From contig NZ_JAAMRE010000041.1 in the NCBI RefSeq assembly GCF_013522705.1, forward strand, positions 1 to 50,827: 50,827 nucleotides of DNA, written 5' to 3'. Shown piece by piece: positions 1 through 6,857 of the stretch (position 1 is its first letter; each line of letters begins with the position of its first letter). The notes beneath the pieces were generated by a model. The model saw only the letters and a list, made by a program, of their open reading frames with translations, searched no databases and had not been told where the DNA came from. A program made the position numbers and the translations under genes. The stretch comes from Pseudomonas lurida. Its GTDB lineage: Bacteria > Pseudomonadota > Gammaproteobacteria > Pseudomonadales > Pseudomonadaceae.

Positions 1-85
1 GGTGTGCAACATCCCTCAAACCCGCGCTACCGGAACAATAGTCCTGCACGGCTGCGAGTTTTGCTTGCTCTGTGTACTTACCCAT
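1..85 (-). CDS. IS3-family transposase OrfA, N-terminal fragment (runs off the window)
   Basis: Read leftward from the ATG at 83-85, the 28 visible codons begin MGKYTEQAKLAAVQDYC and continue SGSAGLRDVAH. This is the start of the helix-turn-helix OrfA protein of IS3-family (IS150-like) elements, which binds the element ends and joins OrfB by frameshifting. The rest lies beyond position 1. The start sits directly inside the terminal inverted repeat region, as is usual for these elements. Identification is from the recognisable N-terminus only, so the exact IS is unknown. Confidence 0.8.
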   Translation of the reverse strand, partial: MGKYTEQAKLAAVQDYCSGSAGLRDVAH

Positions 86-127
86 GACGCCCCCAAAGGT
101 TGTGTCCAACCTTTGGGGGTCAGTTCA
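1..127 (-). mobile_element. Right-hand end of an IS3-family insertion sequence
   Basis: The element end, read on the minus strand, is TGAACTGACCCCCAAAGG and starts at 127. It has the TG dinucleotide and the C-rich tip typical of IS3-family ends. Just inside lies a perfect dyad with 13-base arms at 90-102 and 107-119 and a 4-base loop. Outside 127 the sequence CTCTGCGTGGG is the interior of the repeat unit that follows, so the element interrupted that repeat. The other end and the target duplication are outside the window. Confidence 0.7.
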
Positions 128-793
128 CTCTGCGTGGGAATGCCGCACTGGACGCTCTGCGTCCGCTCTTAACGGGCGTGACGCGGAGCGTCACAGGATG
201 CATTCCCACGCGGAGCGTGGGAACGATCATCCATACCTTGATGCACAAGCCGGTACGCCCAATGAAACTCAAGACCGCCATGAGCCACCTGCTTGGTCGG
301 CCCTGACAACTGATCGTTCTCACGCTCTGCGTGGGAATGCCGCACTGGACGCTCTGCGTCCGCTTTTAACGGGCGTGACGCGGAGCGTCACAGGCTGCAT
401 TCCCACGCGGAGCGTGGGAACGATCATCCATACTTTGATGCACAAGCCGGTACGCCGAATGAAACTCAAGGCCGCCATGAGCCACCTGCTCGGTCGGCCC
501 TGACAACTGATCGTTCCCACGCTCTGCGTGGGAATGCCGCACTGGACGCTCTGCGTCCGCTTTTAACGGGCGTGACGCGGAGCGTCACAGGCTGCATTCC
601 CACGCGGAGCGTGGGAACGATCATCCATACCGTGATGCACAAGCCGGTACGCCCAATGAAACTCAAGACCGCCATGAGCCACCTGCTCGGTCGGCCCTGA
701 CAACTGATCGTTCCCACGCTCTGCGTGGGAATGCCGCACTGGACGCTCTGCGTCCGCTCTTAACGGGCGTGACGCGGAGCGTGGGAACGATCA
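128..793. repeat. 197-bp tandem repeat array, three spacings plus a shortened last copy
   Basis: The landmark GTGGGAATGCCGCACTGG recurs at 134, 331, 528 and 725, exactly 197 bp apart each time. Each unit has a palindromic half (GCTCTGCGTGGGAATGC against GCATTCCCACGCGGAGCG, plus GACGCTCTGCGTC) and a roughly 100-bp linker starting near CCATACNNTGATGCACAAG. Copies differ by only a few substitutions. The last copy is short: it jumps from GACGCGGAGCG straight to TGGGAACGATC, as if the stretch between two GCGGAGCG repeats had been deleted. ORFs across it are in repeat sequence and are not credible genes. The palindromic half recurs alone at 29898-30006 and, worn, at 21541-21612. Confidence 0.9.
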
Positions 794-823
794 GCACATT
801 TGATTTGTGTTGTGCCAGACGGG

Positions 824-1489
824 TCAGCGGCGCAGGTATGAGCCGAAATCGATATCCCCGGCACTGAGGATCGCCTGCACCCGGTTATGCACATTCAACT
901 TACGCAGGATCGCCGACACGTGGGCCTTCACTGTGGTCTCGGCGATTTCCAGGGTGTAGGCGATCTGTTTGTTCGACTCGCCCTTGGTCATGCGTTCCAG
1001 CACCAGCAATTGCTTGCGCGTCAGGGCTTGCAGCAGTTCGGGGGCGAAGCCGGGGTTTTCGTTGAGGCGGCGCTGGGCCCCGGGTTTCTGGGTGCGGATG
1101 ATGTCCGGCGGCAGGTACACGTTGCCGTTGAGAATCTGCTGGATCGCCTCGGTCATTTGCAGGCGCGGCGAGGACTTGGTGATAAACCCCACCGCGCCAT
1201 AGGTGATGGCTTGCAGCACAATCTGCTTGTCCTGCTCGGCGGAAACGATTACCACCGGGATGGTCGGCGACTCATTGCGCAGGTTGATCAGGCCGTTGAG
1301 CCCGTGCATGCCCGGCATATTCAGGTCGAGCAGGATCAGGTCGAGGTCGTCGTGTTCCTGGGTCAGGGCGAGGGCGCTGTGCAGGTCGGCGGTTTCCATC
1401 ACTTCGCTGCCGGGGAAGCCGTCGCTGATGACGTTATGGATCGCCTCGCGAAACAGCGGGTGATCGTCGGCAATCAGGATTTTGTACAT
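824..1489 (-). CDS. agmR: LuxR/NarL-type response regulator of the PQQ alcohol oxidation locus (AgmR/ErbR/PedR1-like)
   Basis: Cytoplasmic two-component regulator of 221 aa. The receiver domain (about 1-120) starts MYKILIADDHPLFREA with acidic D8-D9, has the phospho-acceptor Asp in LILLDLNMPG, and Lys in FITKSS. A LuxR-type HTH follows in the last 65 residues (LTRKQLLVLERMTKGESNKQIA). Family members (AgmR of P. putida, ErbR/ExaE of P. aeruginosa) activate genes for PQQ-dependent alcohol oxidation. It lies 23 bp after the CXXCW gene and is probably co-transcribed with it. No cognate kinase gene is adjacent: on the far side is the repeat array and an IS. Its likely targets are the promoters carrying the TACCAA-type motif. 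Confidence 0.85.
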   Translation of the reverse strand: MYKILIADDHPLFREAIHNVISDGFPGSEVMETADLHSALALTQEHDDLDLILLDLNMPGMHGLNGLINLRNESPTIPVVIVSAEQDKQIVLQAITYGAVGFITKSSPRLQMTEAIQQILNGNVYLPPDIIRTQKPGAQRRLNENPGFAPELLQALTRKQLLVLERMTKGESNKQIAYTLEIAETTVKAHVSAILRKLNVHNRVQAILSAGDIDFGSYLRR

Positions 1490-1512
1490 GGCCGTTCACC
1501 TTCTTGTTGTGG

Positions 1513-2052
1513 TTATTGAAAAGGCTCGGGTGTCGCAGCCGTCACTGGCAGGTTTGCCGCTTCCCATGCATCCAAGCCGTCGCGGTACCAATACACAGAG
1601 GTATAGCCCAGGTTGGCGGCACGTTTTACCGCGTTCCAACTCAGCCAGCAATCGGAGCGGCAGTAGAACACCAGCGGGCGCGACAGGTCGCCGCCGGTGT
1701 ACTTGTACAGGTGCCGCGCGAAGTAACCTTGCCACTCCGGCGTCAGGTCGCCGTCGCCGGTATTGGCCAGCCAATAGCTGCCGGGCAGGTTGGCGTGGGG
1801 CTGGTCTTGGATGAAACGACCTTGCAGCCATTGGCGACGGTAAACGTCGATCAGCACCGGTGCGGGCACCTGGCCGAGCAAGGCTTGCAGGGCCGGGGTG
1901 TCGACGATGGTCGCCCCCGGCACATGGTCGGGGGTAGGGCTACGGTACAGGCTGATGCGATAGCCGTCGGTGGAAAACAGCGGCGTGTCGGCCTGGACCT
2001 GGGCGGTGAGCAGGCACAGCAACGCCAGCAGGGGCAGTCGGGCGGGCAGCAT
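1513..2052 (-). CDS. Periplasmic rhodanese-like protein, PQQ-catabolism-associated CXXCW family
   Basis: 179 aa with a signal peptide (MLPARLPLLALLCLLTAQVQA). The C-terminal half has a rhodanese-like fold signature: LVFYCRSDCWLSWNAVKRA followed by GYTSVYWYRDGLDAWE. The cysteines are spaced CRSDCW. This family occurs almost only beside PQQ-dependent alcohol dehydrogenase genes; its biochemical role has not been established to my knowledge. A thiol or sulfur-transfer role in the periplasm is an inference from the fold and the cysteines. It heads the short leftward unit with agmR, behind a promoter region carrying the TACCAA motif at 2133-2148. Confidence 0.8.
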   Translation of the reverse strand: MLPARLPLLALLCLLTAQVQADTPLFSTDGYRISLYRSPTPDHVPGATIVDTPALQALLGQVPAPVLIDVYRRQWLQGRFIQDQPHANLPGSYWLANTGDGDLTPEWQGYFARHLYKYTGGDLSRPLVFYCRSDCWLSWNAVKRAANLGYTSVYWYRDGLDAWEAANLPVTAATPEPFQ

Positions 2053-2132
2053 GGCAGGGCGATCCTTATCGTTATGCGCCCATTACACGTGAGTCCCGCG
2101 CCCTTGGGAATGCGACGATAGACAGCAAAACC

Positions 2133-2148
2133 AGTACCAAAGTATTAG
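2133..2148 (-). promoter_or_regulatory. Candidate operator, TACCAA-type motif, copy 1
   Basis: On the minus strand this reads CTAATACTTTGGTACT, 80 bp before the start of the CXXCW gene. It matches copy 2 (5921-5936) and resembles copy 3 (6271-6286). All three lie 78-108 bp before the first gene of a transcription unit of this locus. The conserved core is CTANTACC/T-WW-GG. Binding by the AgmR-like regulator is inferred. Confidence 0.5.
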
Positions 2149-2159
2149 TTTTTGCGCCC

Positions 2160-2951
2160 TCAGCCCGGTTTTCGCAAGGCCGCGTGCTGCGGGTTGAAGG
2201 TCAGCACCGCCAGCAGGGTGAACAACCCGGTCAGGCCCAGGCAGATCACCAGGGCCAGGCCGGCCAGTCGTTCATACAGGGCAAAGCGCACCAGCTCCAC
2301 CGCGTGGGTGAACGGGTTGACCGCGCACAACCAGTACAACCACTGGCTGGCATCGCGCATCTTCCACAGCGGGTACAGCGCCGATGACAGGAAAAACAGC
2401 GGGAAAATCACGAAATTCATCACCCCGGCGAAATTCTCCAACTGACGAATCGCGTTGGACAGCAACAGCCCCAACGCACTGAGCATCAACGCCACCAGCA
2501 GCAACGCGGGCAAGGCGAGCAACAGACCCATGGCCGGCGGCTGCACGCCGTAGACCCAGGCAATGGCCAGGAACCCGTACACCTGCAACAGCGAAATCAA
2601 CGCCGTGGCCAGCAATTTGCTGCACAGCAAAAACGTGCGCGGCAGCGGGCTTGTCAGCAGCACGCGCATGCTGCCCATCTCACGGTCGTAGACCATCGCC
2701 AGCGAGCCCTGCATGCCGTTGAACAGCAGGATCATGCAGGCCAGCCCCGGAATGATGTACACCTCATAGGGGATGTAGGTGTCGTAGGGTTCGATTACCG
2801 AGATGCCCAACGCGGCGCGAAACCCGGCGGCGAATACCACCAGCCACAACAGCGGCCGCACCAGGGCGCTGAGAAACCGCGTGCGCTGCAACACAAAGCG
2901 CAGCCATTCGCGCAGCACGATGCCACGCAGGCACTGCCAATACGCGTTCAT
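2160..2951 (-). CDS. ABC-2 type exporter permease, PQQ alcohol oxidation locus (PedC-like)
   Basis: 263 aa inner-membrane protein with six predicted hydrophobic segments, among them LVRPLLWLVVFAAGFRAAL, LFALPALLL-type stretches and VICLGLTGLFTLLAVLTF. It belongs to the ABC-2 permease family that exports lipids, polymers or small molecules. The start overlaps the end of the ATPase gene by 4 bp, so the two are translationally coupled and form one exporter. In P. putida U the equivalent ped genes were tied to phenylethanol catabolism, but the transported compound is unknown. No frameshift or missing part is visible. Confidence 0.85.
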   Translation of the reverse strand: MNAYWQCLRGIVLREWLRFVLQRTRFLSALVRPLLWLVVFAAGFRAALGISVIEPYDTYIPYEVYIIPGLACMILLFNGMQGSLAMVYDREMGSMRVLLTSPLPRTFLLCSKLLATALISLLQVYGFLAIAWVYGVQPPAMGLLLALPALLLVALMLSALGLLLSNAIRQLENFAGVMNFVIFPLFFLSSALYPLWKMRDASQWLYWLCAVNPFTHAVELVRFALYERLAGLALVICLGLTGLFTLLAVLTFNPQHAALRKPG

Positions 2952-3688
2952 GCCGGCGCTCCCGTTGCGGTGGGGCGGGTCAGGCCGGCGAACAGGCGGC
3001 CCAGGTCGCCGTCGTGGTCCTGCACCAGCGTGTCGACTTGTCCGCTGGCCACCAACCGGCCCTGATGCAGGATCATCAGCGCGTCATCGGTGTGCACTTC
3101 ATCGAGCAGGTGCGTGGTCCACAGCACGCTCAGATCGTGCTCCCGGCACAGCCGGCGCACATGCTGGTTCAGCCCCAGGCGGCTGGCCGGGTCAAGGCCC
3201 ACGCTGGCCTCGTCCAGCAACAGCAGGCGCGGTTCATGCAGCAGGGCGCGGGCGATTTCCACGCGGCGCCGGTGCCCGCCGTTCAGGGCGCGGACCTTTT
3301 CGCGCCGCCGTTCGCCGAGCCCCTGGCGCGCCAGCTCGGCCTCGACGCGCAGGTCGGTTTGCCGGCGTGACAAGCCATGCAGGGCGGCGTGATAGCGCAG
3401 GTTCTGTTCCACGTTCAGGTCCAGGTCCAGGGTGCTTTGCTGGAACACCACCCCCAGTCGAGTGAGGGCCGCCCGCGGTGCGTCGCGCAGGGAGTGGCCG
3501 CCGACGTGGATCTCGCCGCGTTGCAGGTCATACAGCCGCGTCAACAGCGCGATCAGGGTGGATTTGCCGGCACCGTTGGGCCCCAGCAATGCGCTAAAGC
3601 GACCCGGCGCCAGGCTGAAACTCACCTCGCACAACGCCTGTCGAGCGCCATAGGCAAAGTGCAGGTCGCGCACCTCGAGAGCGTTCAT
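2948..3688 (-). CDS. ABC transporter ATP-binding subunit, PQQ alcohol oxidation locus
   Basis: 246 aa. Walker A is GPNGAGKS near residue 38, the Q-loop is GVVFQQSTLDLDL, and Walker B is LLLLDEASVGLD followed by the H-loop TTHLLDE. The usual LSGGQ signature is replaced by LNGGHRRRVEIARALL, a mild variant. The start at 3688 overlaps the end of the beta-propeller gene by 4 bp (ATGA); a longer upstream extension would run inside that gene and is rejected. It powers the permease encoded next. Order and overlaps indicate a single leftward operon starting at the binding-protein gene. Confidence 0.87.
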   Translation of the reverse strand: MNALEVRDLHFAYGARQALCEVSFSLAPGRFSALLGPNGAGKSTLIALLTRLYDLQRGEIHVGGHSLRDAPRAALTRLGVVFQQSTLDLDLNVEQNLRYHAALHGLSRRQTDLRVEAELARQGLGERRREKVRALNGGHRRRVEIARALLHEPRLLLLDEASVGLDPASRLGLNQHVRRLCREHDLSVLWTTHLLDEVHTDDALMILHQGRLVASGQVDTLVQDHDGDLGRLFAGLTRPTATGAPA

Positions 3689-4644
3689 GGCGTGACCACC
3701 ACGCCCCACGGATAGCGTCCCACCTTCACCGACTTGATCACCTTCAGGCTGTCCACATCGATCACCGACACATCGCCGCTGACGCCGTTGGTGGCCAGCA
3801 GTTGCTTCTGATCCGGGGTGAATGCCAGCTGCCATACGCGGCGGCCCACCAACAGATAATCGAGCACTTCGAAGGTCTTGGCGTCGACCACCGCCACATG
3901 GTTGGCCGGGCCGAGGGCGACAAACCCGTATTTGCCATCGGCGCTGAGTTTGATACCGACCGGCTGCACCTTATCCGGGTGCACGCCCTTGATGGCGAAT
4001 GTCAGGGTCTTGAGCACCTTGCGGCTGGCCACATCGAGAATGGTCACGGTGCCGCCGATTTCCGCCGAGGCCCACAGCTGCGAGCCATCATGGTTGAACT
4101 CGACGAAGCGCGGGCGTTGATCCACCAGGGTGCTGTCGGCCAGGGTCTGGGTGCTGGTGTCGATCCAGTGCAGCATGTTGGTGGTTTCGCTGGTATTGAC
4201 CGCCCACTTGCCGTCCGGGCTCACGGCCATACCCTCGGGTTCCACGCCGACGCTGATCTGGCCGAGCACCTTGGCGGTCTCTGTGTCGATCACGGTGACC
4301 AGCGCATCGTCTTCGTTGGACACATACAACCAGCGGTTATTGGGGTGCAGGGCAAACTGCTCGGGGTCTTTGCCGGAAGGCAGCTCCTTGACGATTCTGC
4401 GCGTGGCCACGTCCATCACCTGCACACGGTCCGAGTCGCTGGCGCAGATGTACAGCAGCTTATTGTCATGGGACAACAGCAGGCCCCGTGGGCGCTGGCC
4501 GACCTTGAGGGTGTCGGTGACTTGCAGTGTCTGCATGTCGATCAGGCTCAGGCTGTTGTCTTTCTCGTTGGAGACCCAGGCGGTGCTGGCCATGGCATGC
4601 CCGGCGGCAAGCAGCAGGGCGCATGAGAGCAGGGTGCGGCGCAT
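3685..4644 (-). CDS. YVTN-type seven-bladed beta-propeller protein of the PQQ locus, periplasmic
   Basis: 319 aa with a signal peptide ending HAMA-STAW. Seven repeated blades carry the family pattern, for example AWVSNEKDNSLSLIDMQT, LYVSNEDDALVTVIDTET and LWASAEIGGTVTILDVAS. The family is the PQQ-dependent catabolism-associated beta-propeller and always travels with this ABC exporter. It probably serves as a periplasmic or secreted scaffold or binding protein, but no activity is known. It follows the substrate-binding protein gene by 26 bp. Length is normal and all blades look complete. Confidence 0.85.
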   Translation of the reverse strand: MRRTLLSCALLLAAGHAMASTAWVSNEKDNSLSLIDMQTLQVTDTLKVGQRPRGLLLSHDNKLLYICASDSDRVQVMDVATRRIVKELPSGKDPEQFALHPNNRWLYVSNEDDALVTVIDTETAKVLGQISVGVEPEGMAVSPDGKWAVNTSETTNMLHWIDTSTQTLADSTLVDQRPRFVEFNHDGSQLWASAEIGGTVTILDVASRKVLKTLTFAIKGVHPDKVQPVGIKLSADGKYGFVALGPANHVAVVDAKTFEVLDYLLVGRRVWQLAFTPDQKQLLATNGVSGDVSVIDVDSLKVIKSVKVGRYPWGVVVTP

Positions 4645-4670
4645 GGCGAGTTCCTTATTATTGTGAGCGA

Positions 4671-5843
4671 TCAGGGAAAGCGGCAGGTCACCTCGGGTTG
4701 GTCATAACCCAGGCTGTCCATTTCATTGGTGGGGTGCAGGAAACCGTCCTGGGGCGACGTGCTGACCAGCGCGCGCGGCTGCACGATGGGAATCGGCTGG
4801 CGCAGTTGGCCGTTCCAGGCGCGGTAGCTGAGCTTGCGGCCCTTGAAACCATCCAGGGGCAACTGTTCGCTCAGCTCCAGTTGACGAATCGCCTGAGGGT
4901 CGACCTGGCGCAGTTTGTTGACCGCGCTGGCAACGCTGCGCACGGCCATCCAGGCGGCGAAATCGCGGTCGTTCATCCAGCGTCCGGCCAGGGCTTCGAA
5001 GCGCTTTTGCAATTGGGCGGCGCCGTAGGTTTCCACGGTCTTGTGCCAGCCGGTGGGTGTAAGGCCCTGGGTGCCGGCGACGGGGCGCGGGTACCAGGTT
5101 TGATAGGGGACATACTCGCCGAAGTCACCGCGTTCGTCGGCCACCAGCACCACGTCGTAGTCGGCGGTCTGGGTAAACAGCGGCATATCGGCCTGGGCGC
5201 TGCGGCGTTGGTCGTTATCGAAACGCCAGGCTTTTTCCGCGACCAACTGCACGCCGAAACGTTTGGCGGCACGGCGCAGGGCGGCGGCGTAGGCCTGATC
5301 GTCTTCGGTGGGGCCGACAATCAGCAACGCCTTCTGCCATTTGCGCAGCACCAGAAACTGCGCCAACGCATCGGCGAGCATCGCGCGGCTGGGCAGGGTA
5401 TGCAGCACATTGGCCAAACAGTCGGTGCTGCGCAGGCGGTCGTCCGGGCTCCCGGCGTTGAACAGCAGGCTGTCGGGCAGGGCGGCACTGAGTTGACGCA
5501 GGCTGGCGGCCGGGGCATTCACCACGAACAGGCGCAGGCCCTGAGCGTGCTGGGCTTGGGCCGCAGTGAGCAGCGCTTCGGGGCTGTCCACGCTGGCGCT
5601 GGTCAAGCTGTAGCGCTGGTTGAGAAACGCGCCGGTGCTGTTGCTGTCGATGATCGCCAGCTCGGCGCCGCGCTGCCCGGCATCGGCGGGTTCGGGAATC
5701 ACATTCGACAGCAGCGGCCCTGGGTCGGGTCGATAGCCCAGGTAGCCGATCTGCACCTGCAAGGGCGCTTCAGCGGCCTGGCCGTGGCTAGCCCAGCCCA
5801 TTGTCAGCAGGCAGATCACGGCATAAGGGGCGAGCTGGCGCAT
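4671..5843 (-). CDS. Periplasmic substrate-binding protein (amino-acid-binding fold) of the PQQ ABC system
   Basis: 390 aa. The chosen start MRQLAPYAVICLL at 5843 has GGAG six bases upstream; two upstream ATGs lack a ribosome site. A signal peptide (to SHGQAAEA) is followed by a type-1 periplasmic binding fold with the two-lobe pattern (VQIGYLGYRPDPG, then ALLIVGPTEDDQAYAAALRR, then DYDVVLVADERGDFGEYV). It is the first gene of the leftward ABC operon (binding protein, propeller, ATPase, permease). Its ligand is unknown. A binding protein coupled to an exporter-type permease is an odd combination, so it may sense rather than import. Confidence 0.82.
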   Translation of the reverse strand: MRQLAPYAVICLLTMGWASHGQAAEAPLQVQIGYLGYRPDPGPLLSNVIPEPADAGQRGAELAIIDSNSTGAFLNQRYSLTSASVDSPEALLTAAQAQHAQGLRLFVVNAPAASLRQLSAALPDSLLFNAGSPDDRLRSTDCLANVLHTLPSRAMLADALAQFLVLRKWQKALLIVGPTEDDQAYAAALRRAAKRFGVQLVAEKAWRFDNDQRRSAQADMPLFTQTADYDVVLVADERGDFGEYVPYQTWYPRPVAGTQGLTPTGWHKTVETYGAAQLQKRFEALAGRWMNDRDFAAWMAVRSVASAVNKLRQVDPQAIRQLELSEQLPLDGFKGRKLSYRAWNGQLRQPIPIVQPRALVSTSPQDGFLHPTNEMDSLGYDQPEVTCRFP

Positions 5844-5920
5844 AAGGCACTCCATGACAGGTAGCGCCAGCATAGGAAGCCTTAGGGTTGCTGCAAATAT
5901 GCAGAAAGTAGCGCTGGGGC

Positions 5921-5936
5921 AGTACCAAGGTAGTAG
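5921..5936 (-). promoter_or_regulatory. Candidate operator, TACCAA-type motif, copy 2
   Basis: On the minus strand this reads CTACTACCTTGGTACT, 78 bp before the start of the ABC operon. TACC-TT-GGTA at its core is a perfect dyad, the best of the three copies. Its position relative to the first gene is nearly the same as copy 1 relative to the CXXCW gene (80 bp). Confidence 0.55.
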
Positions 5937-5997
5937 CGGCGGCGAGCGACGGTCTTAGCATGGACCACCTGGCCTCATTCACAGGAGTGACACGAGC

Positions 5998-6189
5998 ATG
6001 CGCGTCTTCACCGCCCGGCCTGGGCTGTCGGCCCTGTGGCGCATCAACCTGTGGGTGTGCGGCTTCTTCACCTTGGTGACCGGCGCGTGTATGGCACTGC
6101 TGCTGCACCAAGCCTTGGCGGACGTGGAGCGCGAATTGCAATCGGCCGCGGCGGTGGTGGCCTGACTGGGCGACACCGCCGAGCGCGCC
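5998..6189 (+). pseudogene. Remnant of a membrane sensor histidine kinase (PedS2-like N-terminus)
   Basis: From an ATG at 5998, with AGGAG ten bases upstream, 55 codons give MRVFTARPGLSALWRINLWV, then a membrane segment (CGFFTLVTGACMALLLHQAL), then ADVERELQSAAAVVA and a TGA at 6163. After the stop the same frame continues LGDTAERA, which is how the related kinases read on, so the TGA replaces a sense codon. Beyond about 6190 kinase homology is lost. Dimerisation and ATPase domains are absent. In P. putida the intact kinase PedS2 sits at this point of the locus. This is therefore a dead fragment, with a large deletion to its right. Confidence 0.75.
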
Positions 6190-6222
6190 CCGCCAGCCTG
6201 CACTGTAAAGTCCCGCCGTGGC

Positions 6223-6237
6223 CGGGAAGATTTCCCG
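6223..6237. promoter_or_regulatory. Candidate operator, palindrome CGGGAAGATTTCCCG
   Basis: A near-perfect 15-bp dyad located 155 bp before the cytochrome gene. The same dyad with one base changed, CGGGAAAATTTCCCG, is at 9511-9525, just before the PQQ dehydrogenase gene. Two such palindromes in one locus suggest a shared regulator. This copy is next to the kinase remnant and may be a relic of a lost promoter. Confidence 0.45.
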
Positions 6238-6270
6238 AGGCGCCGCTGTTTTAGGCCTGCCCCACAAGCC

Positions 6271-6286
6271 CTACTACCAAGGGAGG
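6271..6286 (+). promoter_or_regulatory. Candidate operator, TACCAA-type motif, copy 3
   Basis: CTACTACCAAGGGAGG on the plus strand, 107 bp before the cytochrome c550 start. The left half CTACTACC is identical to copy 2 read on the minus strand. It lies ahead of the rightward cytochrome operon. Confidence 0.5.
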
Positions 6287-6392
6287 AGAGCGCGCCCACC
6301 AAAGCAGCATACGGCCCATGCGCCGGGGTTTCTAAGATGGTTGCCATAGCCTCTGCAATGAGGTTTTGCGTGCAATCCTGAGGGCAAAAATA

Positions 6393-6854
6393 ATGACAAC
6401 AAAACACAACGCCTTGCTCGTGGCCGGGCTGCTGGCCGGTGTGATCGCTGCCGGCTCCGCCTGGGCCCATGGCAACGTGGTCCCGCAAGCGGTGGAAACC
6501 AAGGGCCTGACCTCGATCAAGGACGCCGGCGTAGCGGTCAACGAAGACGGCTGGGCGGCGGTCAATCCGTACCGCACCTCGCCTGAACACGACCGCGCCG
6601 TGGAAATCGGTGCGTCGGCCTATAACCAGAACTGCGCCGCCTGCCACGGCCTGGAGGCCAAGTCCGGCGGGATCGCCCCCGACCTGCGCATGCTCGATGT
6701 GGGCGAAGCCGGTGATGAGTGGTTCGTCGAGCGCGTGCGCCATGGCGCCGTGCGCGACGGCCGCGTGTACATGCCGAAAATGGCCGATTACTTGAGCCAG
6801 GAAGCCTTGTGGGCGGTGCGCACCTACCTGGACAGCGTGCACGTCGAGGAGTAA
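6393..6854 (+). CDS. pedF: Cytochrome c550, electron acceptor of the PQQ dehydrogenase (PedF/ExaB-like)
   Basis: 153 aa periplasmic monoheme cytochrome. The signal peptide ends SAWA-HG. The heme motif is C81-A-A-C84-H85 and the axial Met is M127 or M130 in RVYMPKMADYLS. It takes electrons from the reduced quinoprotein and passes them to the respiratory chain. The start MTTKHNALL at 6393 is preferred over an upstream ATG at 6366 because the signal peptide begins there. It is followed after 3 bp by the binding-protein gene, opening a rightward operon of four genes. Confidence 0.88.
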   Translation: MTTKHNALLVAGLLAGVIAAGSAWAHGNVVPQAVETKGLTSIKDAGVAVNEDGWAAVNPYRTSPEHDRAVEIGASAYNQNCAACHGLEAKSGGIAPDLRMLDVGEAGDEWFVERVRHGAVRDGRVYMPKMADYLSQEALWAVRTYLDSVHVEE

Positions 6855-6857
6855 GCC

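Noticed and set aside
72..717. Several ORFs of 60-143 codons in the left repeat array
   Set aside because: They repeat with the 197-bp unit and arise from the palindromes; no ribosome site or conserved family.
128..793. CRISPR array
   Set aside because: The whole 197-bp unit repeats, including the linker. There are no short repeats with unique spacers and no cas genes.
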